The position numbers and the translations under genes are program-made. Below, piece after piece: positions 43,301 to 50,827 of a DNA stretch of 64,000 nucleotides. The notes beneath the pieces were generated by a model that was given only the letters and a program-made list of their open reading frames with translations, was not told where the DNA came from and ran no database searches. The DNA is from Streptomyces sp. NBC_00247 (GTDB lineage: Bacteria; Actinomycetota; Actinomycetes; Streptomycetales; Streptomycetaceae). The DNA lies in assembly GCF_036188265.1 (NCBI RefSeq), contig NZ_CP108093.1, forward strand, positions 1,860,001 to 1,924,000, in the 5' to 3' direction. Positions within the stretch are counted from its first letter, which is position 1, and every line of letters begins with the position of its first letter.

Positions 43301-44386
43301 ATGATCGAGCTCGAAGGACTGACCAAGCGCTACGGCCAGAAGGTCGCCGTCGACGCCTTGTCCTGCCGGATCAGACCCGGAATGGTCACCGGCTTCCTCG
43401 GCCCGAACGGCGCGGGCAAGTCCACCACGATGCGGATGATGCTCGATCTGGACAACCCGACCAGTGGTTCGGTGCGCATCGACGGCAAGCGGTACCGCGA
43501 GCTGGACGAGCCGCTGAAGTACATCGGGGCGCTGCTCGACGCCAAGTCGATGCACGGCGGTCGGAGCGCGTACAACAACCTGCTCTGCCTGGCCCAGAGC
43601 AACCGCATCCCCGCCTCGCGGGTCGCCGAGGTACTGGACACGGTCGGGCTGAGCGCGGTGGCGAAGAAGAAGTCGAAGGGCTTCTCGCTGGGCATGGGGC
43701 AGCGGCTCGGCATCGCCTCGGCGCTGCTGGGCGATCCGCAGATCCTGATGTTCGACGAGCCGGTCAACGGCCTCGACCCCGAGGGCATCCACTGGATCCG
43801 GAACCTGATGCGCGCGCTCGCCGCCGAGGGCCGGACGATCTTCGTCTCCTCGCACCTGATGAGCGAGATGGCGCTGACGGCGGACCACCTGATCGTGATC
43901 GGTCAGGGTCGGCTGCTCGCCGACACGTCGATGGCGGACTTCATCCACCAGAACTCACGGAGTTACGTGCGGCTGCGCTCCCCGGATCAGGAGCGGTTGC
44001 GCGACGCGCTCGCCGCCGGCGGCTTCACCCCGGTCGAGGCGGGGGACGGCACCCTGGAGGTCGACGGCGCGACGAGCGAGCAGCTCGGTGAGCTGGCCGC
44101 CCGACATCAGCTCGTCCTCCACGAACTGAGCCCGCAACGGGCCTCGTTGGAGGAGGCGTTCATGCAGATGACGGCGGGTTCGGTGGAGTACCACGCGCAC
44201 GGCGACGCCGAGGTCCCCGGCGGCGCGACCGGTGCGGGCGCGGTCCTCCCGGGGGCGGCCGGCGGTCCCGGGCAGGGCAGCGGTCCCGGACAGCCCGGTC
44301 CCGGACAGCCCGGCGGGCGCTGGGGTGCCGGCTGGAACGACACCGGCGGCGGAGCCGGTGCCCGCAACGACGGCAAGGGGGTGTGA
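43301..44386 (+). CDS. ABC transporter ATP-binding protein
   Basis: A 361-residue ATPase of an ABC-2 exporter. Walker A GPNGAGKST is at 34-42, signature motif FSLGMGQRLG, and Walker B ILMFDEPVNGLDPEG with the H-loop VSSHLMSEM. The CcmA/DrrA-type core ends near 300 and a Gly/Pro-rich tail of about 60 residues follows (GPGQPGPGQPGG). A TAGCGT box lies six bases before the ATG, so the message is probably leaderless. The permease gene begins three bases after the stop. Substrate unknown. Confidence 0.9.
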   Translation: MIELEGLTKRYGQKVAVDALSCRIRPGMVTGFLGPNGAGKSTTMRMMLDLDNPTSGSVRIDGKRYRELDEPLKYIGALLDAKSMHGGRSAYNNLLCLAQSNRIPASRVAEVLDTVGLSAVAKKKSKGFSLGMGQRLGIASALLGDPQILMFDEPVNGLDPEGIHWIRNLMRALAAEGRTIFVSSHLMSEMALTADHLIVIGQGRLLADTSMADFIHQNSRSYVRLRSPDQERLRDALAAGGFTPVEAGDGTLEVDGATSEQLGELAARHQLVLHELSPQRASLEEAFMQMTAGSVEYHAHGDAEVPGGATGAGAVLPGAAGGPGQGSGPGQPGPGQPGGRWGAGWNDTGGGAGARNDGKGV

Positions 44387-44389
44387 CCG

Positions 44390-45169
44390 ATGGCATCGGT
44401 ACCCGCGGTCCTGACCTCCGAGTGGACGAAGATCCGCACGGTCTCGTCCACCACGTGGACGCTCATTTCGGCCTTCGTCGTCACGGTGGCCATGGGAGCC
44501 GCCCTGAGCGCGCTGTTCAGGTCGCGGTTCGACGACCTCGACGCCACGGAACGGGCAACCTTCGACCCCACCTTCGTCAGCTTCTCGGGAATGATCCTCG
44601 GCCAGCTCGCGATGGTCGTCTTCGGCGTACTGGTGGTCGGTACGGAGTACAGCTCCGGGATGATCCGTACCTCGCTGGCGGCCGTGCCCCGGCGCGGCAC
44701 GCTCCTCTTCAGCAAGATCGCGGTGGCCGGGGCGCTCGCCCTGGTCGTCGGGCTGATCACCAGCTTCATCGCCTTCCTTCTCGGGCAGGCGCTGCTCGGT
44801 GATCACGGCACGGACCTCGGCGCGGACAACGTGCTGCGCGCGGTGGTCGGCGGTGGCCTCTACATGGGCCTCATCGCGGTCTTCTCGATGGGCGTGGCCG
44901 CGATGCTGCGGAGCTCGATGCTCTCGCTGGGCATCCTGATGCCGTTCTTCTTCCTCGTCTCGCAGATCCTGTCCTCGGTCCCGGGCGCCAAGACGGTGGC
45001 CCGCTACTTCCCCGACCAGGCCGGCTCCAAGATCATGCAGGTGGTCCCGGACGCGATGGGCAGCGACAAGGCGCCGTACGGGCCGTGGGCCGGACTGGGC
45101 ATCATGCTGATCTGGGTGGTCGCGGCGCTGGTGGGTGGCTACCTCGTGCTCCGGAAGCGGGACGCGTAA
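44390..45169 (+). CDS. ABC-2 type permease
   Basis: A 259-residue membrane protein with about six hydrophobic segments and the N-terminal elbow SEWTKIRTVSSTTWTLISAF. The middle motif GTEYSSGMIRTSLAAVPRRG is typical of drug or lipid ABC-2 permeases. Paired with the ATPase just upstream. The second exporter at 45523-47618 shares the same elbow motif, so the two pairs are paralogues. Confidence 0.88.
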   Translation: MASVPAVLTSEWTKIRTVSSTTWTLISAFVVTVAMGAALSALFRSRFDDLDATERATFDPTFVSFSGMILGQLAMVVFGVLVVGTEYSSGMIRTSLAAVPRRGTLLFSKIAVAGALALVVGLITSFIAFLLGQALLGDHGTDLGADNVLRAVVGGGLYMGLIAVFSMGVAAMLRSSMLSLGILMPFFFLVSQILSSVPGAKTVARYFPDQAGSKIMQVVPDAMGSDKAPYGPWAGLGIMLIWVVAALVGGYLVLRKRDA

Positions 45170-45522
45170 GGGCGGAAGAGGAGCGGAGACTCGCGGACGC
45201 GGACACTCGCGGACACGGAGACTCGCGGACACCGAGACTCGCGGACACCGAGGCCCACGGCCCTGGAGCTTCGGCCCTCCGGGAGACAGCCCTTATGTGC
45301 CCGCCGTCGCCCCGGTCGCCCGGCGCGAGCGGGCGGGCGCGGAAGAGGGCGGGAAGCCGTGCACGGCGGGCCGGCACGGGACACGCACGCCCGTGCGGCC
45401 TTGCCACGCGCCGCTCGACAGATCGGTGGTGGCTTCGCCGGAACCGTCCGGGCCTGGTTATCCTCCTCACTCACACGGGGGTATGCGGCCGAGCGGGCCG
45501 GGCCCCGACGACGGATGAGTCG
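45170..45522. other. Spacer between two ABC exporter pairs
   Basis: About 350 bases with a 16-base tandem repeat at its left end (45186-45249) and no credible gene. A frame running through it is only an upstream extension of the second ATPase gene. A TTATCC segment near 45459 may belong to a promoter. Confidence 0.5.
45186..45249. repeat. 16-base tandem repeat, four copies
   Basis: Four consecutive units GAGACTCGCGGACACC with one or two changes each (the last two are identical). Unit length is not a multiple of three, consistent with non-coding DNA. Copy number probably varies among strains. Confidence 0.85.
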
Positions 45523-46716
45523 ATGGGGCAGGGAATGATCGAGGCAGTCGGCCTGACCAAGCGTTACGGCGCACAGACGGCCGTGGACAACCTCTCCTTC
45601 CGGATCAGGCCGGGAGTGGTCACGGGCTTCCTCGGCCCGAACGGCTCGGGCAAGTCCACCACCATGCGGATGATGCTCGGGCTCGACCGGCCGACCTCCG
45701 GCCATGTGACGATCGGCGGTCACTCCTACCCGAGCCTGCCGAACGCGCCGCGCCAGGTGGGCGCGCTGCTGGACGCGAAGGCGGTGCACGGCGGGCGCAG
45801 CGCCCGCAACCACCTGTTGTCGCTGGCCCAGCTGGCCGGTATCCCGGCCGCCCGGGTCGACGAGGTGCTCGGCGTGGTGGGCCTGCGCGAGGTGGCCCAC
45901 CGGCGTTCCCGGGGCTACTCGCTCGGGATGGGACAGCGGCTCGGCATCGCGGCGGCGCTGCTGGGCGATCCGCAGGTTCTGCTCTTCGACGAACCGGTCA
46001 ACGGTCTCGACCCGGAGGGAATCCTCTGGGTCCGCAACCTGATGAAGGCGCTGGCGGCCGAGGGCCGTACGGTCTTCGTCTCCAGCCACCTGATGAGCGA
46101 GATGGCCCTGACGGCGGACCATCTGATCGTGATCGGTCGCGGCAGGCTGCTCTCCGACATGAGCATCAAGGAGTTCATCTCGGTCAACTCCGCCGACTTC
46201 GCACGGATCAGGGTGGCCGAGGACGCGCCGGAGTCCCGCGAGAAGCTGACCGGCGCCCTGACGGGGGCGGGCGGACGGGTGCTGTCCGAGCCGGACGGAG
46301 CACTGCGGGTGACCGGGCTGCCGCTGCCGCGGATCAGCGACCTCGCGCACGGGGCCGACGTGCGGCTGTGGGAACTGTCGCCGCACCAGGCCTCCCTGGA
46401 GGAGGCGTACATGCGGATGACGCAGCACGTCGTGGACTACCGTTCCACGGACGACGCGAAGGCGGGGCTCCGGCCGCCCACGCCTTCGTACACCGTCCCG
46501 CAGCCCGCCCCGAGTCCCCCCGGGTACGGGCAGTCGCCGGTGACGCAGCAGTGGTACGCGCCCGCGCCGCCCGGCCAGAATCCGTACGCCACCGACGGGA
46601 CGGCCGCCCCGGTCGCCCCGGCGCAGGGCGTGCCCGCCCCGGTCGCGCCCGCGCCGACTAACCCCGCCCCCGCCCCCGCCCCCGCCGAGCAGAAGACCAG
46701 CGAGGACTCCCGATGA
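45523..46716 (+). CDS. ABC transporter ATP-binding protein (second pair)
   Basis: A 397-residue ATPase closely related to the one at 43301: Walker A GPNGSGKST, signature YSLGMGQRLG, Walker B VLLFDEPVNGLDPEG. The C-terminal 90 residues are Pro/Ala-rich (GQNPYATDGTAAPVAPAQGV) and probably disordered, as in its paralogue. The start is uncertain: ATG at 45523 with GGATGAG upstream, or ATG at 45535. Its stop overlaps the next gene (ATGA). Confidence 0.87.
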   Translation: MGQGMIEAVGLTKRYGAQTAVDNLSFRIRPGVVTGFLGPNGSGKSTTMRMMLGLDRPTSGHVTIGGHSYPSLPNAPRQVGALLDAKAVHGGRSARNHLLSLAQLAGIPAARVDEVLGVVGLREVAHRRSRGYSLGMGQRLGIAAALLGDPQVLLFDEPVNGLDPEGILWVRNLMKALAAEGRTVFVSSHLMSEMALTADHLIVIGRGRLLSDMSIKEFISVNSADFARIRVAEDAPESREKLTGALTGAGGRVLSEPDGALRVTGLPLPRISDLAHGADVRLWELSPHQASLEEAYMRMTQHVVDYRSTDDAKAGLRPPTPSYTVPQPAPSPPGYGQSPVTQQWYAPAPPGQNPYATDGTAAPVAPAQGVPAPVAPAPTNPAPAPAPAEQKTSEDSR

Positions 46717-47618
46717 CGACGCCGGCCACACCACCGCTGCCCCCGGCCGAACCGCACCCCGGTCCGGGTCCCGCCTTCCACAGACCGGCCGTTCCCGGCG
46801 GAATTCCGCGACTGAGCGACTACGTCTCGCCGATCCCGGTCCGCCCGGCCACCTTCGGCGACGCGCTGGCCTCCGAGTGGACGAAGATCCGCTCGGTGCG
46901 CTCCACGATGTGGACGCTCGGCACCATGGTCGCGCTGCTGCTGGGCATCGGTCTGCTCGTCGCCTTCGGGGTGAACGCGGCGAGCGATTCGGGCGCCGGG
47001 GAGGCGGGCGGAGAGGTGCTGAGCCTCGGCTTCTTCGGGGTGCTGCTCGGCTCGATCTGCGTGATCACGCTCGGCGTGCTGACCATCGCCTCGGAGTTCG
47101 GCACCGGCATGATCCGCACGACGCTGACGGCGTGCCCGAGCCGGAGCCGGGTGCTCATGGCGAAGGCGTCCGTCTTCTTCCTGCTGGTCTTCGTCCTCAC
47201 CACGGTGACGGCGGCCGTCGTGGCCATGCTCCAGACGGCCATTCTCGGCGGCGGTTCCTCCGCCTCGGGGGCCGACTGGATGCGGGCCACGGTCGGGGTC
47301 GGGCTCTACACCGCGCTGCTGGGGCTGCTCTCACTCGGTATCGGCACGATCGTCCGGCACTCGGCCGGGGCGATCACCATCATGATCGGGGTGGTGCTGC
47401 TGCCGCTCGTGCTGGCCCTGTTCATGGCCGTGGACCAGCTGAACAGGCTCCGGGAGCTGCTCTTCGAGTACTCCGTCCCCAGCCAGATCGCCGCACTCTA
47501 CGACTCCTCGATCACCGACTCCGGACCGTCCGGCTGGGACCCGGTGGCGATCATGTTCCTGCTGACCGCCGCCGTCCTGCTCGTCGCCAACCTGGCGCTG
47601 AACCGGCGCGACGTCTGA
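46713..47618 (+). CDS. ABC-2 type permease (second pair)
   Basis: A 301-residue membrane protein with six hydrophobic segments after a Pro-rich cytoplasmic N-terminus of about 45 residues. The elbow SEWTKIRSVRSTMWTLGTM and the core motif ASEFGTGMIRTTLTACPSRS parallel the first permease. Translationally coupled to its ATPase. Substrate unknown. Confidence 0.88.
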   Translation: MTTPATPPLPPAEPHPGPGPAFHRPAVPGGIPRLSDYVSPIPVRPATFGDALASEWTKIRSVRSTMWTLGTMVALLLGIGLLVAFGVNAASDSGAGEAGGEVLSLGFFGVLLGSICVITLGVLTIASEFGTGMIRTTLTACPSRSRVLMAKASVFFLLVFVLTTVTAAVVAMLQTAILGGGSSASGADWMRATVGVGLYTALLGLLSLGIGTIVRHSAGAITIMIGVVLLPLVLALFMAVDQLNRLRELLFEYSVPSQIAALYDSSITDSGPSGWDPVAIMFLLTAAVLLVANLALNRRDV

Positions 47619-47645
47619 CGCACCGCCGCCACGCCCGCGCGCGGG

Positions 47646-47975
47646 TCAGTGGCGCGGGGCGTTCCGGGACCGCTGCACCCGTGTGGTGCGGCGGTCCTTC
47701 GCGTTCCAGCACGCCTTGTGCCAGTGCCGCCGGTCGTCGATGCCGCCGTACTCCGGCCACGCCACCAGGTGCGGCACGCCGGACGGGATCTCCTGGTCGC
47801 AGCCGGGGCAGCGGTAGCGCTTGCCCTGCGCACTCGCGCCGGCCACCGGGCGCACCGACCACTCCTCGCCCTGCCAGCTCTCGGTGGCCTGGCCGCCGCC
47901 GTACCGGTCCCCCGTGAGGCTCGCGTCGGCGGACGGGCTTTCGCCGCTCTTGGGGCGGTTGCGGCGCGGAGACAC
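47646..47975 (-). CDS. Small basic protein with Cys/His zinc-binding cluster
   Basis: A 109-residue basic protein. The only recognisable element is RYRCPGCDQEIPSGVPHLVA, followed after a loop by RHWHKACW, giving C-x2-C-x8-H and H-x2-C, a treble-clef or zinc-ribbon pattern. Database entries for such Streptomyces proteins are often labelled ATP/GTP-binding, for which I see no P-loop. The GTG at 47975 follows GTGAGGTG; the open frame continues far upstream but without any gene-like content. Possible nucleic-acid-binding role; function unknown. Confidence 0.72.
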   Translation of the reverse strand: MSPRRNRPKSGESPSADASLTGDRYGGGQATESWQGEEWSVRPVAGASAQGKRYRCPGCDQEIPSGVPHLVAWPEYGGIDDRRHWHKACWNAKDRRTTRVQRSRNAPRH

Positions 47976-48212
47976 GGGACACCTCACGGGGCTGCGGCGG
48001 GACAGGGACTTCCAGCCTAAGGGGGTGGGGGGACCGAGGGGGGACGCCGGTACGCCTCCACCGGCCGCGTGCGCGTGACGGGCGCGGAGGCGGGCAACGG
48101 AGGTAGTTACCGGAAAATCGCAACATTTTCTCCCCGGCCCGTGCCTTTGGCACGTGTCAGGCGTTGATGCCGGTAGGGGAAAACCGCGTCGGCCGCAAGG
48201 AGGCAGAAGGCG

Positions 48213-49253
48213 ATGCGCGTGGGAACGTTCGTACTGGCAGCACAGTTTCCGGGTCAGGGACAGGGCGAGGCCCTGCACCGGGCGATCCGGACCGCCGAGG
48301 TGGCGGAGGAGTCGGGGCTCGACTCCGTGTGGCTGGCGGAGCACCATTTCGTGCCGTACGGGGTCTGCCCCTCGGCCGTGACGCTGGCCGCGCTGCTGCT
48401 CGGCCGCACCCGCAGAATCCGGGTCGGCACGGCGGTCAGCGTGCTGCCGACTCAGCACCCCGTGGCGCTCGGCGAACAGGCGGCGCTGCTCCACCTGACG
48501 GCCGGCGGCCGGTTCAGCCTCGGTGTGGGCCGGGGCGGGCCCTGGGTGGACCTGGAGGTCTTCGGCGCGGGCCTGGAGGCGTACGACAGCGGCTTCCCGG
48601 AGTCCCTGGACCTGCTGCTCGACTGGCTGCGCGAGCCCCGGGTGGCCGGACGCGGAAGCCGCTACCCCTTCCGCGAGGTGGCGGTGGTGCCGCGCGCGGA
48701 CGAGTTGCTCGACGCGGACGGGGCGCCGTTGCCTGGCCCGGAGGTGATCGTGGCGTGCACTTCGCCGAAGACGGTGCGCCTCGCCGCCGAGAAGGCCCTG
48801 CCGATGCTGCTCGGGATGCACTGCGGGGACGAGGAGAAGGCGGAGATGGTCGCGCTGTGGCGCCGAAGCGCCCGGGAGGCCGGTCATCCGCCGGAGACCG
48901 TCGCGGCAGCCTCGCACGTCTCGGCCGGTGTGGCCCAGATCGGGGACTGCCAGGAGGACGCCGTGCAGACACTGGTGAAGGCGATGCCGGAGTGGCTGCG
49001 GGACGGCCTGGGCAAGCACGTGACCGTCGACGGCCGGTTCCGCGTGATGCGCGACCCCGTGGCGTACACCCAACTGCTCTGCGGGCTGCACCCGGTGGGG
49101 CCGCCGCGGTTCGCCGCCGACCGGCTCGCGGCCACGGCCGAGCGCACGGGCATCACCCGCTTCGCGCTCCTCTCCGAGGGGTCCGGCGACCTCGGGGCGA
49201 CTGAGGAGAACGTACGTCGGCTGGGCACCGAGGTGCTGCCCCTGCTGGTCTGA
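48213..49253 (+). CDS. LLM class flavin-dependent oxidoreductase
   Basis: A 346-residue luciferase-like monooxygenase fold protein. Conserved parts are SGLDSVWLAEHHFVPYGVCP near the start, RIRVGTAVSVLPTQHPVALG and GRFSLGVGRGGPWVD, which form the TIM-barrel flavin site. The cofactor may be FMN or F420; the sequence does not decide. The ATG at 48213 has AAGGAGG twelve bases upstream. Substrate unknown. Confidence 0.88.
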   Translation: MRVGTFVLAAQFPGQGQGEALHRAIRTAEVAEESGLDSVWLAEHHFVPYGVCPSAVTLAALLLGRTRRIRVGTAVSVLPTQHPVALGEQAALLHLTAGGRFSLGVGRGGPWVDLEVFGAGLEAYDSGFPESLDLLLDWLREPRVAGRGSRYPFREVAVVPRADELLDADGAPLPGPEVIVACTSPKTVRLAAEKALPMLLGMHCGDEEKAEMVALWRRSAREAGHPPETVAAASHVSAGVAQIGDCQEDAVQTLVKAMPEWLRDGLGKHVTVDGRFRVMRDPVAYTQLLCGLHPVGPPRFAADRLAATAERTGITRFALLSEGSGDLGATEENVRRLGTEVLPLLV

Positions 49254-49261
49254 GGGACACG

Positions 49262-49299
49262 GTGCCACCGGCGCGTGCGTACCGGTCCGTCGGTGGCAC
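49262..49299. terminator. Hairpin between convergent genes
   Basis: GTGCCACCG near 49262 pairs with CGGTGGCAC near 49291-49299, with an inner ACCG/CGGT stem. Lies between the oxidoreductase gene and the convergent SCO5389-family gene. Confidence 0.6.
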
Positions 49300-49372
49300 G
49301 GGACACCGCCGCTCCGGGGCGGAACCGTCTCCCGGGGGCGCCGGCCCCGGCCCGGAGCGGCGGCGGAGACGT

Positions 49373-49765
49373 TCAGCAGTCCCGGAGTTCGGGCGACTGG
49401 TTGAGCAACTGGCCTCTCACCGAAGTGAACTTGGCCAGCCGTTCGTCGACCGAAGGGTCGAGCGGGAAGACCGCGACACGGTGGCAGTTCTGGAATGCCA
49501 GTCGCACTCCGAAGTGCCGCTGCAGGGCGCCGCGTATCGCGTCGCTCGCGAGCGCGCGCAGCAGCTGGCCACGTGCCTGCTCGTTCGGCGGCGGCGTCTG
49601 GTTGTCGGCGAACTGCCCGCCGTCCACCTTCAGCTGGGCCACCAGGGAGCTGATCATCTCCCATGCGTAGGGCAGGGAGGTCCGGACGCAGTCGACGAAG
49701 TCGGCTTCGTCGACCTCGCCTCGCTCGGCCTGTTCCAAGAGGGCCGGTGAGACGTCGAGCGACAT
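49373..49765 (-). CDS. SCO5389 family protein
   Basis: A 130-residue soluble protein of a Streptomyces-specific family without known function. It is helical, acidic at the start (ALLEQAERGEVDEADFVDCV) and ends in QSPELRDC. No catalytic motif or membrane segment is seen. The ATG at 49765 follows GAGGAGAACCC; an open frame upstream is Arg/Pro-rich and not convincing. Divergent from nucS, about 265 bases away. Confidence 0.78.
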   Translation of the reverse strand: MSLDVSPALLEQAERGEVDEADFVDCVRTSLPYAWEMISSLVAQLKVDGGQFADNQTPPPNEQARGQLLRALASDAIRGALQRHFGVRLAFQNCHRVAVFPLDPSVDERLAKFTSVRGQLLNQSPELRDC

Positions 49766-50030
49766 GGGTTCTCCTCTCGCGACCCCGGCGGGAGGCCGGG
49801 GCCTTACGGGCACGGCAGGAGGACGGCGGCGACGCAGCGTGCACGCCCGGCGACCTCCTGCTTCCACGGTAAGGGCGCGGTCCGGGTCGCACCAGGAGAT
49901 TGGGAACACAACCGGCCAACAACGAACCTGAGCAAAGAGGGGCAAGACTCCGTGTGCTCCGGCAGGGGCGGAAGTGGCTCAGGAGGTACGAATCGCGCCG
50001 ACCGCCCGTTGTCGAGTAGCGTTGCCGACC

Positions 50031-50702
50031 ATGCGTCTCGTCATCGCCCGTTGCTCCGTCGACTACGCGGGCCGGCTCACCGCCCACCTGCCCTCCGCTC
50101 CCCGTCTGATCCTGGTGAAGGCGGACGGCAGCGTCTCGATCCACGCCGACGACCGGGCGTACAAACCGCTCAACTGGATGTCCCCGCCGTGCACCCTGAA
50201 GGAGGGCTCCGGCGACGACGCGGGCGTCTGGACGGTGGTGAACAAGGCGGGCGAGAAACTGATCATCACGATGGAGGAGATCCTCCACGACTCCTCGCAC
50301 GAACTCGGCGTCGATCCCGGCCTGATCAAGGACGGTGTGGAGGCGCACCTCCAGGAGCTGCTCGCCGACCGGATCGAGATCCTGGGCGAGGGCTACACCC
50401 TGATCCGCCGCGAATACCCCACCGCCATCGGCCCCGTGGACATCCTCTGCCGGGACGCCGAGGGTGCGACCGTGGCCGTGGAACTCAAGCGGCGGGGTGA
50501 CATCGACGGTGTCGAGCAGCTCACCCGTTATCTGGAACTGCTCAACCGCGACCCCCACCTGGCGCCGGTACGCGGTGTCTTCGCGGCGCAGGAGATCAAG
50601 CCGCAGGCGCGGGTGCTCGCCACGGACCGCAAGATCGGCTGCGTGGTCCTGGACTACGACGCGATGCGCGGTATCGAGGACGACAAGCTGCGACTGTTCT
50701 GA
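50031..50702 (+). CDS. nucS: Mismatch-specific endonuclease NucS
   Basis: A 223-residue endonuclease that cuts both strands at mismatched DNA and gives actinobacteria, which lack MutS/MutL, their mismatch repair. The N-terminal DNA-binding domain begins [16 protein letters not shown]; the C-terminal RecB-like nuclease has Asp137 (GPVDIL), Glu151 and Lys153 ([10 protein letters not shown]), the catalytic D-ExK set, then [22 protein letters not shown] -10 box lies eight bases before the ATG, so the mRNA has almost no leader. A classic terminator follows. Confidence 0.95.
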   Translation: MRLVIARCSVDYAGRLTAHLPSAPRLILVKADGSVSIHADDRAYKPLNWMSPPCTLKEGSGDDAGVWTVVNKAGEKLIITMEEILHDSSHELGVDPGLIKDGVEAHLQELLADRIEILGEGYTLIRREYPTAIGPVDILCRDAEGATVAVELKRRGDIDGVEQLTRYLELLNRDPHLAPVRGVFAAQEIKPQARVLATDRKIGCVVLDYDAMRGIEDDKLRLF

Positions 50703-50732
50703 TTCCCCGCCGGCCCGCGCGGGGTACGGCCG

Positions 50733-50766
50733 ACCGGACGGCTTGATCGACAAGCCGTCCGGTTTT
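50733..50766 (+). terminator. nucS intrinsic terminator
   Basis: ACCGGACGGCTTG pairs perfectly with CAAGCCGTCCGGT around ATCGA and is followed by TTTT. Textbook rho-independent form; could also serve the convergent gene. Confidence 0.88.
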
Positions 50767-50827
50767 CGATGTTTCGTGGGGCGCGGTACGTCCTGGAAAA
50801 ACGTCACCTCGTCCGGAATCCGACTGC

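Noticed and set aside
49815..49861. GCAGGAGG/CCTCCTGC inverted repeat as a ribosome-site-sequestering switch for the SCO5389-family gene
   Set aside because: The repeat is 50 bases or more from the actual ribosome binding site at 49768-49775 and has a 31-base loop; probably chance.
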